From contig VXAI01000039.1 of assembly GCA_013399305.1 (NCBI GenBank), positions 3,236,845 to 3,300,844 on the forward strand: a stretch of DNA of 64,000 nucleotides, given 5' to 3'. This DNA is from Rostratula benghalensis. Its lineage: Eukaryota; Chordata; Aves; Charadriiformes; Rostratulidae. This document shows positions 13,941 to 26,086 of this stretch, piece by piece (positions within the stretch are counted from its first letter, which is position 1; every line of letters begins with the position of its first letter). The translations under genes and the position numbers were made by a program. The notes under the pieces are model-generated. The model worked only from the letters and a program-made list of their open reading frames with translations. It did no database searches and was not told the DNA's origin.

Positions 13941-14817
13941 TTCACAGAAACACAGAATCTCCGGAATTGTCAGAGTTGGAAGGGGCCTCTGGAGATGATC
14001 TTGTGCAACTCCCCTGCTAAAGCAGGATTGCCCAGAGCACATTACTCAGGAATGCATCCAGGCGCATCTTGAAAAGCCCCAGAGAAGGGGACTCCACAAC
14101 CTCCCTGGGCAGCCTGTTCCAGGGCTCTGTCACCCTCACCGGAAAGAAGTTTATCCTCATATTCGAATGAAACCTCCTATGTTCCAACCTGTGCCCGTTG
14201 CCCCTGGTCCGTTCACTGGGAACCACTGAAAAGAGTCTGGCTCCATCCTCCTTCAACCCACCCTTTAGGTGCTTGTAAGCATTAATAAGGTCTCCCCTCG
14301 GCCTTCTCTTCTCCAGGCTAAAGAGCCCCAGCTCTCTCAGCCTTTCCTCATAAGGGAGATGCTCCAATCCCTTAATCGTCATTGTTGCCCTATGCTGGAC
14401 TCTCTCTGGCAGTTCCCTGTCTCTCTTGAACTGGGGAGCCCAGCACTGGATGCAGTATTCCAGCTGTGGTCTCACTCCAGTGCAGAGTAGAGGGGGAGAA
14501 TGACCTCCCTCGACCTACTGGTCACGCTCTTCCCTATGCAGCCCAGGATCCCAATGGCCCTCTTGGTGACAAGGGCACTTTGCTGGCTTTACTATCTACC
14601 AGGACCCCCAGATCCTTTGCTTCAGAAGTGCTTTCCAGGAGATCCACCCCTAACCTATGTTGGTGCCTGGGGTTTTTCCTTCCCAGGTGCAAGTCCCTGC
14701 ACTTGCTCTTGTTGAACCTCAGTAGGTTCTTCTCTGCCCAGCTCTCCAGCCTGTTGTCCAGGTCATGCTGGCTGGTGGCACAGCCCTCTGGATTGTCAGA
14801 CAGCCCTCTCAGTTTGG
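13941..14817 (-). mobile_element. Young CR1 LINE copy A (minus strand)
   Basis: A 5'-truncated CR1 with the C-terminal part of the reverse-transcriptase frame ([54 protein letters not shown]) read on the minus strand from about 14475 to 14017. The tail is ATTCTGTGTTTCTGTGA in sense. Bases 13963-14817 are the reverse complement of 21202-22056, with the same length and no mismatch where compared. A frameshift near 14570 is shared with the other copy. At its 5' edge it joins directly to an older CR1 in the same orientation. Confidence 0.95.
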
Positions 14818-15376
14818 ATCTTCAAGTTCAAACCTACCTGCCATGAAATGACACCTTCTACTAGACCAGGTTGCTCAAAGCCCCATCCAACCTTACCTTG
14901 AACACTTCCAGGGATGGGTCATCCACAACTTCTCTGAGCAACCTGTTCCAGTGTCTCATCATCTTCACAGTAAAGATTTTTTTCTATTTTTTTTCCCTGA
15001 TATCAATCTCCCCTCTTTCAGTGTAAAACCATTATCTCTCATCCTACCACTGTACTCCCTGATAGAGTCCCTTCCAATGTTTCTGTAGACCCCCTTTAGG
15101 TATTCAAAGAGTGCTATAAGGTCTCCTTGGAGCCTTATCTTCTCCAGGCTGAACAACCCCAATTCTCTCAGCCTGGTTTTGTAGGACAGATGCCTCAGCC
15201 CCCTGACCATCTTCATGGCCCTCTGCGGGATCTGTTCCAACAGGTCTATGTCCTTTGTACATTGAGGACTCCAGAGCTGGACACAGTACTCCAGGTGGGA
15301 TCTCACAAGCACAGAGTAGAGGGGTAGAATCACCTCCCTCTACCTGCTGGCCACACTTTTCAATGCAGTCCCATTC
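14818..15376 (-). mobile_element. Older CR1 LINE fragment lacking its 3' tip
   Basis: Minus-strand CR1 of a different, older type: [20 protein letters not shown] and [17 protein letters not shown] can be read at 15333-14965, and AGACCAGGTTGCTCAAAGCC at about 14860. It stops abruptly at 14818 inside the conserved block near the 3' end (GAACTTGAAGAT in sense). The expected last 45 bases are not at its edge but at 22066-22112, beyond the other young copy. Confidence 0.92.
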
Positions 15377-15600
15377 ATCTAGCCAGAGAAATCATGGGTA
15401 CATTGGAAACCTAGATTAAAAATCAGGAGGGAAAAAAAAAATTCTGTGTTTTTTCATGTTATTATTTCAGAGAAAAGTAAAATAAAACCAAAGAAGGAAC
15501 CTCCTTCTCACAGGACTTGTCGTGTGGACTGCACACATGCAGGCAGTACTATTTTTTTGTCCAGGAGCACTCAAATAAATGAGAACTTCACTCTCAAGGA

Positions 15601-15780
15601 CTTTCCTGTAGTTTTCCTCTTCCTGCCTGTCAGATCTTTAGATTTTTCTTTTTTTCCCATTAACTTCCCTGCTCCCCTCTCCCAGCCTCTTTTCCCCATC
15701 CCTTTCCCCCCTCCCCCTCTTTTACTTCCCAACAATTAATCCCTTCTTTCTTTGCATCTACATTTTCATTTTCCTCTTTT
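15601..15780. repeat. Polypyrimidine tract
   Basis: Long C/T-rich stretch on the + strand, densest at 15655-15725, where C runs of 3-6 bases follow one another. A second, shorter tract lies at 16141-16180. Low-complexity sequence with no gene signal. Confidence 0.8.
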
Positions 15781-15838
15781 GGTAAGGAGTTCCTCTTTCT
15801 GTAAAGAAATTCCTCTTTTGGTAATTTTTTGGTAAGGA
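15771..15838. repeat. Imperfect tandem repeat, about 20-bp unit
   Basis: Three units starting TTCCTCTTT at 15771, 15790 and 15810, each followed by GGTAA or TGTAAAG, with a final GGTAAGGAAC. Degenerate simple repeat. Confidence 0.7.
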
Positions 15839-18800
15839 ACAATGCATTTATTGTAGGGAGATAGAAATGGAGTGGCTTACAGAGAACTAGCTAAGGGACC
15901 GCCTCCTGCCTCTCTCTGCAGCAGCAGCAGAGCACTCCTATGAAATAAAAGCAGGAAAAAGTTACTCCAATAATCTTTCTGAAGCTCAGTGCATTGTGTT
16001 ATCTGAGCACTGATGGTGTAAGAACAACCACAAATTAATTAGTTCAAGACTTTCTACAGATAGAAGTATATTATCATCCGAGATTGACACATTAAGCCCA
16101 TTAAGCCTGATTTTCTACAAAATACAATGTTGATTTCTCTTAACCTCTCCTTCTCTCCTTCCTCTCCTCCACCCCCCGCCATGTGCATCTCTTCCTTATT
16201 CTAAAACTTCCTACAGTCATTTCTAATATGTCACACATCTCTCCAGGAACCTTCAAATATAATTAAACTGTAAAAGTTTTATTTTATTCAAATGTAAAAG
16301 TGAAGCTATGTTGGATGACATTTTCCTAAAACAAGAAAATAAGTATGAGCTTCCAAAAAACGTAATTCTGTTAAAGAGTGGGCTGCTGACAGCGTATGAG
16401 AGGATATATGGGCAGGCAGCATACAATCAGATGGATGTTAACCTTTCCAAATGGGAAGCACTGGCTTTACAAATCTATCATTTTTCCCTTTTCCTGATAT
16501 CTCCTCAACTACAAGCAAGTAACTCCTTCATAAGCCTAAACTTTTGTATCACAGCACAATAGTGATTTAAAAAGCACAAGGCACTGCAACTTCTTGAAAG
16601 TCGACATATAGACTCACTATTAACCACCCTATTACAAAAGTATAGGAACCAGAGATCAGTGAAAGTGTCAGAACTGCCATATTGGAGTTATTTTTAGAAT
16701 TGGTCTATACTGACTTCGAGGACAAAATTTACTTCTGTGTCAGAATGGCCACACCTGATACACAGATCTGACCTCTTTGAAGCTGGCGCTGTTGGAAAAG
16801 AGATTTTTGTGGTGATGGTTTTTGACTATATAATAAAATAGCTAAAACTAAAAATATTCTAGAATAGGTTGAGAATTTTCATCCAGTTCTCCCCCAGCCT
16901 CCTGACAGTTATTCCATGCTTGCTTTGTATCATTTGCATGTGTTTTAAAATTATTTATAACTACTGGATGAGTTTCCCTTCTTAGCACAAGATTGAGCTA
17001 GGTAACTTTACAAACCAGCCTGCTTGATGACACCTACTTGTTTGTGGTGGAAACACATTTAGAATCAGATAGTAATTTAAATAGTATATTCCCAATCCTT
17101 TCCTATTCTCAGGAAAAAGCCTGGAAAAATCTGCTTTTCCTGTTCATAGCATACACTTCCAGTAGCCACTTCTTTTTGTTCCTTTACTCACCTGCACAGA
17201 TAGTCACTCCAGTTTCTGACCTGGATTATTTAGAACTGTTTAGAAATGTTCATGGGTTAAAAAAGTTACCTGCTTACTGTCTTCAGGAAGGAGCCAGAAA
17301 AGAAAAAATTTACTGTCATAATGCCTTTTTTTCTTAGTAACTACGGTTTTAGAATTGTCAAAAATGAGATGTTATGGCATTGCTACCTTTCTTTTAATTT
17401 TATCACAGATTTCACAACAATAAAGAGTTCTAAAGATGAGACAATTCATATGCATAAGACATTCTAAACAGGGGTCAAGTCTCCTCCATCTGCTTTAATT
17501 CTATTTCAGTTATATATATCACCTCAACATATAAACTGCTGCTGTCCTGACGATGGTTTTGTCATTTGTGATGCAAACCAGCCTCTTTTTAATATCTAAC
17601 AGTGCCAGAATAGCAGGTGATGGTGTCCTGTTGTAGAAATCCATATGTGGGAAGCTTCTGAAATAGATGACTAGACTAAACTGTGGTGTGGGGTTTTCTA
17701 TCTACCTCTCTGTGAGGGTTTGGGTCTGTAAACCAACAGCTGAAATGACTAATGAACTTCAGCAGGAATCTCAAAGCATCCACATGGACTTCCTGCCTCA
17801 GGTCTAAGTGTGACATTGACTTATTCTCAACCAGAGTAATAGCAGGTGGTATTCACATATGAGCATATTTGAAATAAAACATGGGTGGGTGAATGTGAGA
17901 TAAAGGTGCAAGAGATGTTAGATGACTGGAAAAAATAATGGAAAAATATATGCCATAGTCACATTCTAGTTTTAGATTTTAATGTCTATGGGGAGAAAAA
18001 ACCCCACCATGTTCTTAACTATCCTGCTGGACTTAATTATTCTATGACTCCTGGAAGAAGTGAGTACTTGAAACATTCTAGTGAAAAAGTCATCCCTTGG
18101 TAATGAACTAAACTGTATGGAACAGTGTGTTGTCTTCCAATAAATATATGAAAGATCCATTTTTTTTTAAACAGCATTATTCTGAAAAAGGTTGATTGGG
18201 GGGAAAAAAAGGAAAAAAAATGGATACCCAATCTCCTATGTTTGCATTAAACTGTTGGTTCCCATTAAACTGCCAGTTCTATTATTAACATTCAAGTTAC
18301 TTTATTATCCAGGACATTTTGTCAACATTAAAAGTGATAGCTCATCCTCAGTGTAAGATATTCAGAATAAAGACAAGGCATAAGCTGTGTTTGTGTGATG
18401 CTTATTCATCAGACTGTCTGTGGCTACTGAGAGTAGGATATGTATGTGGAAGGATTACTGTCAGTAATAGCTTCCAAAGTGATGTACAGAATTGCAGTAA
18501 GATACAACAGTGCACCATGTCTTATATTGTACCTTTTGATATGTTTGTGGAATATCAGTTAGAGAAGGAGGGCACTGAGCAACAGGTCTATATTATGGAA
18601 TTCCTCGGTACTTTTTTTTTGGTTGCTTGTTATGGTAAATTCCAAAAGCAATAATTATTAATTTTAAGGTACAACAATAAAATTAATACAAAACCTAGTC
18701 CAAAGAACTTTTAAAATATTTCCCCTGGTTGTCTTGTTCCTAATTTTGGAAAATATCTAGAGGGCCCCTGAAGAAGAGGAAGGAAAAACGGGTAGCTATA

Positions 18801-19046
18801 GCTTTGAGAAATATTTTAAAATAACCAATCGGGAGACTTCACAAACAAATGACAAATGAGGAAACAAACCAATTCTCACAAGTAAAAACCAAAAAAACAT
18901 TTCATCACTGTCTGTGCATATTTACTCCATAGCTACAGTTTTCTGTGTTATCTATGTTCTAGTTTAAGTATTAAATAAGATTACCATCACTGTTTTTGCA
19001 ATAATTTCTACTGGATGTGTCAGAAACTGATATTCAGCATAAATGC

Positions 19047-19112
19047 CTGGACTGAATGATCTTAAGGGTCTGTTCTAATCTGAATGTTTCAATGATTATA
19101 TAATTCTATAAA
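19047..19112 (+). mobile_element. CR1 LINE 3' tip, old
   Basis: About 65 bases resembling the last part of CR1: TGGACTGAATGATCTTAAGG, TCTAATCTGAATGTTTCAAT, then ATTATATAATTCTATA in place of the terminal ATTCTATG repeats. Short and diverged. Confidence 0.7.
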
Positions 19113-21010
19113 TGCAATATTTGCATCTGTGTTCTATTTCCTTTTTTGTAAATGTGTGGTTTAAATCAATTAGGCTGTTTTATCCACGTCCTGAATCAAA
19201 TCCAACAGAAACTTAAAAGAATACTATTTTGACATATTAATATTTTGACAAGATCAAGATAAGGGCAGAACTTCAACCAGTTCTCTGTAACCAGTGGAGA
19301 AAGACTAAATAAATGTAAATAAGGCTATCAAAAATGTGTATTTGAAATATATAAAATGTGTCATATATTATTATACAAATAGCATATTTTCAACAGGTTT
19401 CCAATCAGATAGGGGATAACATAACATGTGATTTTTCAAGGGCATATAACATCTTTTACTGGGAATATATCAATTTCTACAGGTATCTGGAAAACTATAC
19501 AAAAACGTATTTCAGTCCAGAAAGCAGATGAGGTCAGCATGAACAGACCTGTCAGGCTTACTCTGATCACGTGCAGTTTCCATGCCTCTTGTCCAAAGAA
19601 CTCCTCCAAGATGTGAATCTTTGAGTGATTAATTAGTTTATTAACTTCAGTTTTGGTTCAGTGAATATATTTTTCCATGCTCCGTTGGAATAGATTATAT
19701 AATTGAGATTGGATTATATTTTCTAGTTAAAAGAAAACAAATCCAGCAGAAAAGTACATTTAAAAATGTAATTATCCTCTTCTATGGGAAATATATTTCT
19801 TTGTGAGATAGACAATTTAATATACTAATTGAATTGAAGCATTGATGGGACCTATTTGAAAGCTTATTATGCAATTTCAGAAGGACTCTATTGAAAGACA
19901 GATAAAGGCTTTTAGTCATGAGCAAAAAAATTATTTTTTTCTTTAGTATCTGGGATGGCAGTACTCTTTTGTACCTGTCGTTCACATCTGTGTTTAGTAG
20001 AGCATTGCACAAAATATTCAGTTTAGCAGAGTGAGGCAAGCTCTTTTATGAACATTAACAAAAAACTCATTGAGATGAATACAGCACATACCTGGGAGGA
20101 ACACTCTGTAACTTTTTAAAGGGATATTTCTTGAGTGTCAAGCTATTTTATGACTTTTGGCCCCAAACATGTAGCCACTGGCATTAGTAGGTCTTTTCAC
20201 AAACATGGAATTTAATATAGTATTTGAAGAGTTTGCCAGTGAAGAAGATCAACACAAGTGTCTTTCGCCTAACAAGACTACTGTAAAGTCCGAATTTGGG
20301 CTCTTCCTTGAAGTTCCTAGAGAATTAAAAAAGTTTATTGTTACAGACATCAAATACATTATCTCTTAGTTCCCTATGCATCAAAAGAAGGGCTTTGAAT
20401 TTCAAATAATTATGGAATTATCTTAACAAGAAAAATATTTTAAATAACATGTTAAATTTTCTTAAATTACTTGTCCCACTTTCTGGTTTTAAGATAAACA
20501 GTGAGATTTAGATGTAACCTTTGATTCCATAATTGCAGGCTAAAAGGAAAACAATCTAATAATGAAACACTGTGAAGGTTTAACAATAAATTTGTTTAGA
20601 GAGCATGTGCCTGTTATCCTCTGAAATTTAAGAAACTTTGTGTGTCTTATAAAAGAATACTAGGTTTTATGGAATTTACTCATTACCTAACATGTGAATC
20701 ATGGTTTATGCTTCTGTAAGTAATAGAAATTTTTGACCGATAGAATCTTTGTTATCAATTATATACCAGAAAAAAATACAGTCAGAATGTCAAAGCTTGG
20801 CTGAATGTAAAAGGAAACACATTTACTAGAAGCAGAAGTAGAAACTAAACAGAACTGACAGAAAATGGGAAGTGCAAAAGGGAGGGAAGATTAAGATATA
20901 ATTCTGAATATTTTTAGTTCAGCCCTTTGATGTCTCTGTTGACTCTAAAATTTCATCCACAAAACCTGTGTATAAAATTTCACAGAAGGAAGAAATCAAA
21001 TATAGGTTAA

Positions 21011-21110
21011 ACATAGATACAGCGTGTAGAGGGGATTTGTCATATTTTTTATTTACTAGTGTAGTTAAACACATAGATACAGCGTGTAGAGGGGATTTGT
21101 CATATTTTTT
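21011..21110. repeat. 40-bp direct repeat with 60-bp period
   Basis: Bases 21011-21050 and 21071-21110 are identical, starting ACATAGATACAGCGTGTAGA and ending in a T run. The 20 bases between them differ. It lies about 30 bases before CR1 copy B. Confidence 0.95.
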
Positions 21111-21137
21111 TTTTTTAAATGGTTTTGAACAATTCTT

Positions 21138-22068
21138 CAAACATTCATCAATGACCTGGACGAGAGGACAGAGTGTATCCTTAGCAAGTTCACTGATGAT
21201 ACCAAACTGAGAGGGCTGTCTGACAATCCAGAGGGCTGTGCCACCAGCCAGCATGACCTGGACAACAGGCTGGAGAGCTGGGCAGAGAAGAACCTACTGA
21301 GGTTCAACAAGAGCAAGTGCAGGGACTTGCACCTGGGAAGGAAAAACCCCAGGCACCAACATAGGTTAGGGGTGGATCTCCTGGAAAGCACTTCTGAAGC
21401 AAAGGATCTGGGGGTCCTGGTAGATAGTAAAGCCAGCAAAGTGCCCTTGTCACCAAGAGGGCCATTGGGATCCTGGGCTGCATAGGGAAGAGCGTGACCA
21501 GTAGGTCGAGGGAGGTCATTCTCCCCCTCTACTCTGCACTGGAGTGAGACCACAGCTGGAATACTGCATCCAGTGCTGGGCTCCCCAGTTCAAGAGAGAC
21601 AGGGAACTGCCAGAGAGAGTCCAGCATAGGGCAACAATGACGATTAAGGGATTGGAGCATCTCCCTTATGAGGAAAGGCTGAGAGAGCTGGGGCTCTTTA
21701 GCCTGGAGAAGAGAAGGCCGAGGGGAGACCTTATTAATGCTTACAAGCACCTAAAGGGTGGGTTGAAGGAGGATGGAGCCAGACTCTTTTCAGTGGTTCC
21801 CAGTGAACGGACCAGGGGCAACGGGCACAGGTTGGAACATAGGAGGTTTCATTCGAATATGAGGATAAACTTCTTTCCGGTGAGGGTGACAGAGCCCTGG
21901 AACAGGCTGCCCAGGGAGGTTGTGGAGTCCCCTTCTCTGGGGCTTTTCAAGATGCGCCTGGATGCATTCCTGAGTAATGTGCTCTGGGCAATCCTGCTTT
22001 AGCAGGGGAGTTGCACAAGATCATCTCCAGAGGCCCCTTCCAACTCTGACAATTCCATGTCTCTGTGA
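21138..22068 (+). mobile_element. Young CR1 LINE copy B (plus strand)
   Basis: A plus-strand CR1, 5'-truncated near 21138. It begins in the reverse-transcriptase domain (FINDLDERTECILSKF, DDTKLRGLSDNPEGC), goes on to ESWAEKNLLRFNKSKC, a frameshift near 21448, then [11 protein letters not shown] at 21556 and [15 protein letters not shown], and ends at about 22068 after CAATTCCATGTCTCTGTGAT. From 21202 to 22056 it equals copy A in reverse. The 64 bases before 21202 continue the same CR1 frame. Confidence 0.95.
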
Positions 22069-22112
22069 TCTTAATGTCTCTTTCAACTATAACCATTTTA
22101 CGATTTTATGAA
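22066..22112 (+). mobile_element. Orphan CR1 3' tip next to copy B
   Basis: GATCTTAATGTCTCTTTCAA, CTATAACCATTTTACG and ATTTTATGA match the last 45 bases of an old-type CR1. No body of that element lies at the outer or inner side of copy B. The missing body fits the fragment at 14818-15376, which ends at the same internal GATC. Confidence 0.85.
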
Positions 22113-25100
22113 TTGAGATTATTGAGCTCACTGTAGCTCAGTATTTATTTGCATTTACTAAAATTAAACAACACAGTTCAGGGGTGTGGGGTGGGTGGGA
22201 GTAGGGGTGGTGTTGCAAGCTTTTTCTGTTTTATTAGAAAGCCAACCTCAATCTGTTCTCAGCAGTATGATGAGCCTATTCAGAATTTCCAGAATTCAGT
22301 TACAACTGCTGAGAGCTATGCTCTGTTCATGATAATACTTTTGCTCTGTAAGTAACCTGTTTATTTTAAGTCTATGTGAAACAAGCTAAGAGTTTTCCAA
22401 CCAAAATGATTCAGAAACAAACACTGACAACAAGAAACTCTACCTTGTTTACTGTTTGGTCAGTAAATGTTGCCATGATGGGTAATTAAAATAAAAGACA
22501 AACCCTTATCTGTACAAACTGGTGTTTGCAAAACTGAGGTACTGAGGTCAACCTCTCTTTTTTTTTTTCAAATAATGATCTTGCTATCTTAGTGGAGATT
22601 ATTCAGTACTGCTTTCCAAAAGGAATAAAGTCCCCACAACTGCTCCTGATAGTTTCGCACAAAATCGAGTGGATCTAGATACTTGCAAAACAGTATCCTA
22701 AAGGCAAGCTTCATGAATTCACTCAAGAATGTTTTCATGTGCAATTATATATATAAAATACTGAGAATTTATGTGACTAGCATGTATTTGTGCTCTCATA
22801 GCATCCAAACACGTAAAAAAATACTGGAATCCATTGGACTTGACACAATACAAACAGAAGCTCCTTACAAAAGCAAATGAGTAATGTTTATAATGATGCA
22901 ATTGTGCAACTATCTAATTTAGAAGATCAGAAATTGAAATATTGAATGAGAACTCATCTTATGCACAAGAAGAATACTTGATCTTATTTTCAATAATACT
23001 AAGACAGCAAATAAAATCAACAGATGTGATTGCCAACTTGTGCACAGCTTTTTCTCTTCTCACATCATTTTAACACATGAATTAAGCTGATATTCAGAGA
23101 CTGTGGAAAAAGGCTGGTACTATAGCAGTGGGCTACATCACATAAACCAAATATTTCTCAAAACTGAGCAGTTTAGAAATAAATATTTTTTTCTGTAAAA
23201 TAACTGACTTACAGTATCAGTGAAAGGCTGTTAAATAGCAGGGCCATCAGTCCAGAATGGCTGCATTGTCTCAGAACAAGTTTTCCACCACTGTCTAATA
23301 CACCTGTGTCTTTCCTAGCTGTAAGAAACGCATTGAATAGGTGAATAATCTAATATTTATATATTGAGATTCTTATACATCAATAAATACCTTGAAATCC
23401 TGTACCTACAGGAATCAGTTCACTATTCTGAAGACAAAATGTGAAAAACACTGAAGTTATTTTAGTGTAAATGCACTTTATGGTGTTCCTTGCACTCCTC
23501 ATTCCCTGAGCTCTGTGCTCTCTGTGGGAGCACTCTGCAGCTGCTTCCCTGCTGCCTGCCTGCCTTTCTTCCCAGGCTTCCTTTCAATGGAAATTGAGGC
23601 ACAATGGAAAAGAAATACATTTGCAGAGCTCGTCCAAGACAAAGTCAGGGTGTCATCAGGTGCACCTGGAGCAGGGAGCTGAAAAATTATTCCGGATCAC
23701 ACAGCATAGGCATAGCCAATGTTTAGTAGAACACATGACAAAGATTTCATAACAACTCACTCAGGACAGGAAGGATGCCATAACAATTTAAATTAGAGAA
23801 GGATGCAAAGAGTTTGCAATTAACCAAACTGGAACTTGTATTTAAAGTTGAGAGCTTCCTAAATACGTCTTCAGAAATGAAATAAATTTATCCTCCGGCC
23901 AAGAACCACTGCTCCCTTGTCTAAAAAGAGGTATTAGTACTTGATCAGTACAAATGAGCATTACACCCATCTTCCAACTGAAAATAAGAAAGTTGGGCAA
24001 GAAAGCAAACCCAGCTGGCAGGAAGATGTTTCCACAGGAAGTCTAACTACTTATAACTTCCAGTGAAGAAGGAGGTTAAGAATCCTATTTCTCTGTCACT
24101 GCCGTTCAAACCATCATTCTATTTCTATGAATCTCCATGGTAAATCATCATAAGAAATTCACACAATTGTCTTTCTGTACAAGATACAGACATAATGTCA
24201 GAAGAGACACGGTACATCTAGCCTATCCCTCAGGAAACAGCAGTTTACCAAGAAAACTCGCAACAGAAACAAAAATCCTTTTGATCTTCAGAAATCTTGA
24301 TTCCCCTTCTTCAGGGCAGACTTGAAACTCTGCACAAAACCTTCTTTGCCAAAAATGTAGACATTACTCCTGATAAATACTCAGATCTGACTGACCAAAG
24401 CTGAGTAACAGTAAGAATACGACATGTGCTATTTTAAAAGGAGTCTTTCCATGGAAAAAGGCATGGGGAAAACATTTTAATATTGGTAGCCTTTTGAAAT
24501 GCAGTATATCTCCAATCAACAAGACACATGTTCCAGAGGAAGATATCTATGAGCCTTAAGGATAAGCAATTTCTAACTGAGAAGATTTAACATTGTCCAG
24601 AAAGGGAGAAATTGAGCTTGATGTGGATTAAGCCCTGAAACCTCCTCCGAAATTGATTTATTTTTAGTAAGAAGTCCAGTAGATGCCTTCAGGCACACCA
24701 GTGCTAGTATGTTTTCCACAGTTTTTTCAACTCCCTATAGCAAGAACAAGTAAAGCAATAAAAGAATAGTAACCAGGTGGCAGAGGTATCCAAAACTTAC
24801 AGTTAATCTCAGTTCAGTTGTATTTTAGATAGGGCAAAATTAAATGAACTCAGCACACCTTTTGGCACTTAGATTAATCTTAGAAGGCTCTTAAAAAGAT
24901 ACAGTGTATGATACCTTTTTTTAAGGTTTTCATATTTTCATCTACCTTCAGGAATAATTGTAATTTCTTGCTCTGTAAAACCCAATTTGATTACTAGTGC
25001 CATGGATCAGGTAACTGTCACCTTTCCGTGTCATGTGCACCTCCTCTGCACTGGAATGAAAAGCTAATGTGTTCCTCATGTGAGCCTCCAATAAATGTCA

Positions 25101-25514
25101 TTGAATGGCAAGACTGAAAAGGTATCATTATGGAGTGGAGTATTACAATTAAAATTAAGAAACATAATGAAAAAATAAAAACAAAGTTACAAAGCCAAGC
25201 ATTATAGTTGTGGCAAGAATTAAGTTTGCCGTGCCTTGAAAAAAAGATGCACAGGATTGCCACATTACTCCTGAGTTCAATAATCCACAAACAAGAGGTG
25301 AACTGAGCCAGGGAGTCTGTGAGGACTCTGGCTGACAAGTTTGGATTCAAAAGCTGAAAAGCTAAACGAGCATAGTACTACAGCAAATGGATTCCTAACT
25401 GCCTCCACTGAAGTGGAGCACTGCACAGTTGCAACGATGCTAATTTCTAGTGTCAGTGATAAATGCAAATAATATCATTTGTGCTGCAATAAACACTATA
25501 TGGCCTGCATTAGG
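22113..25514. other. Intergenic, with a guanine-rich tract at its left edge
   Basis: Apart from the G-run motif at 22181-22207 and a mildly GC-rich patch at 23490-23580, unique AT-rich sequence without gene signal. Confidence 0.55.
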
Positions 25515-26086
25515 AAAAGCACAGCCAGCAGGTGAAGGAAGGTCACGCTTCCCTTCTACTCAGCACTGGTGAAACACATTTGGGGTGCTGAGTCGAGGCC
25601 TGGGCTCCACAGGACAAGAGAGATACGAACTTACTGCAGCAAGTCCAGCGAAGGGCTGCTGAGATGATCAAAGGACAGCAGCACCTGACATGAGGAGAGG
25701 TTAAGACAGCTGTGACCATTCAGCCTGGAGAAGAGGATGCTCAGGGAGATCTTATCCACATGTGTAAATATCTGATGGGAAAGAAAAGAGTTGTAAGATG
25801 GACTCTTCTCAGTGGCTGTGGGAACAAACTAAAATACAGGAAATTTCATTTAAACACAGGAAAATACTTTTTTTTTTTTTTTTTTTTTTCTGTGAGGGTT
25901 GTCAAGAGGTGCAACACATTGCCCACAGAGGTTGCAGTGTCCTCATCCTTGGATATATTCAAAACATGACTGAACACCGCCATGAAGAACATGCTTTAGT
26001 TGACCCTGCCTTCAGCAGCAGGGTTGAACTAGCTGAAGTCTAGAGGTGCCTTCCAGCCTCAGACTTCCTGCAGTTCTGTGATCTGC
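25515..26086 (+). mobile_element. Old CR1 LINE fragment
   Basis: Plus-strand CR1 3' region: CAGCAGGTGAAGGAAGGTCA, TCTACTCAGCACTGGTGA, CAGCCTGGAGAAGAGGATGC, AGGGTTGTCAAGAGGTGC, and the tip CCTTCCAGCCTCAGACTTCC. It contains a pure T22 run at 25868-25889, where related copies have a short TTTCTTC-like stretch. Heavily diverged. Confidence 0.88.

Larger units (their letters stand above)
15377..21010. other. Interior of the probably inverted segment
   Basis: AT-rich sequence without a recognisable gene. Contains the polypyrimidine tracts, the imperfect 20-bp repeat and a CR1 tip, listed separately. A 111-codon open frame at 18319-18654 starts with TTG and resembles nothing known. Confidence 0.55.

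Noticed and set aside
18319..18654. 111-codon open frame
   Set aside because: Begins with TTG, not ATG; the first ATG is far inside; composition is unstructured and no family is recognised.
21544..22002. 152-codon frame, repeated at 14017-14475, as a host gene
   Set aside because: It is the C-terminal reverse-transcriptase part of CR1 copies and starts at a GTG inside the element.
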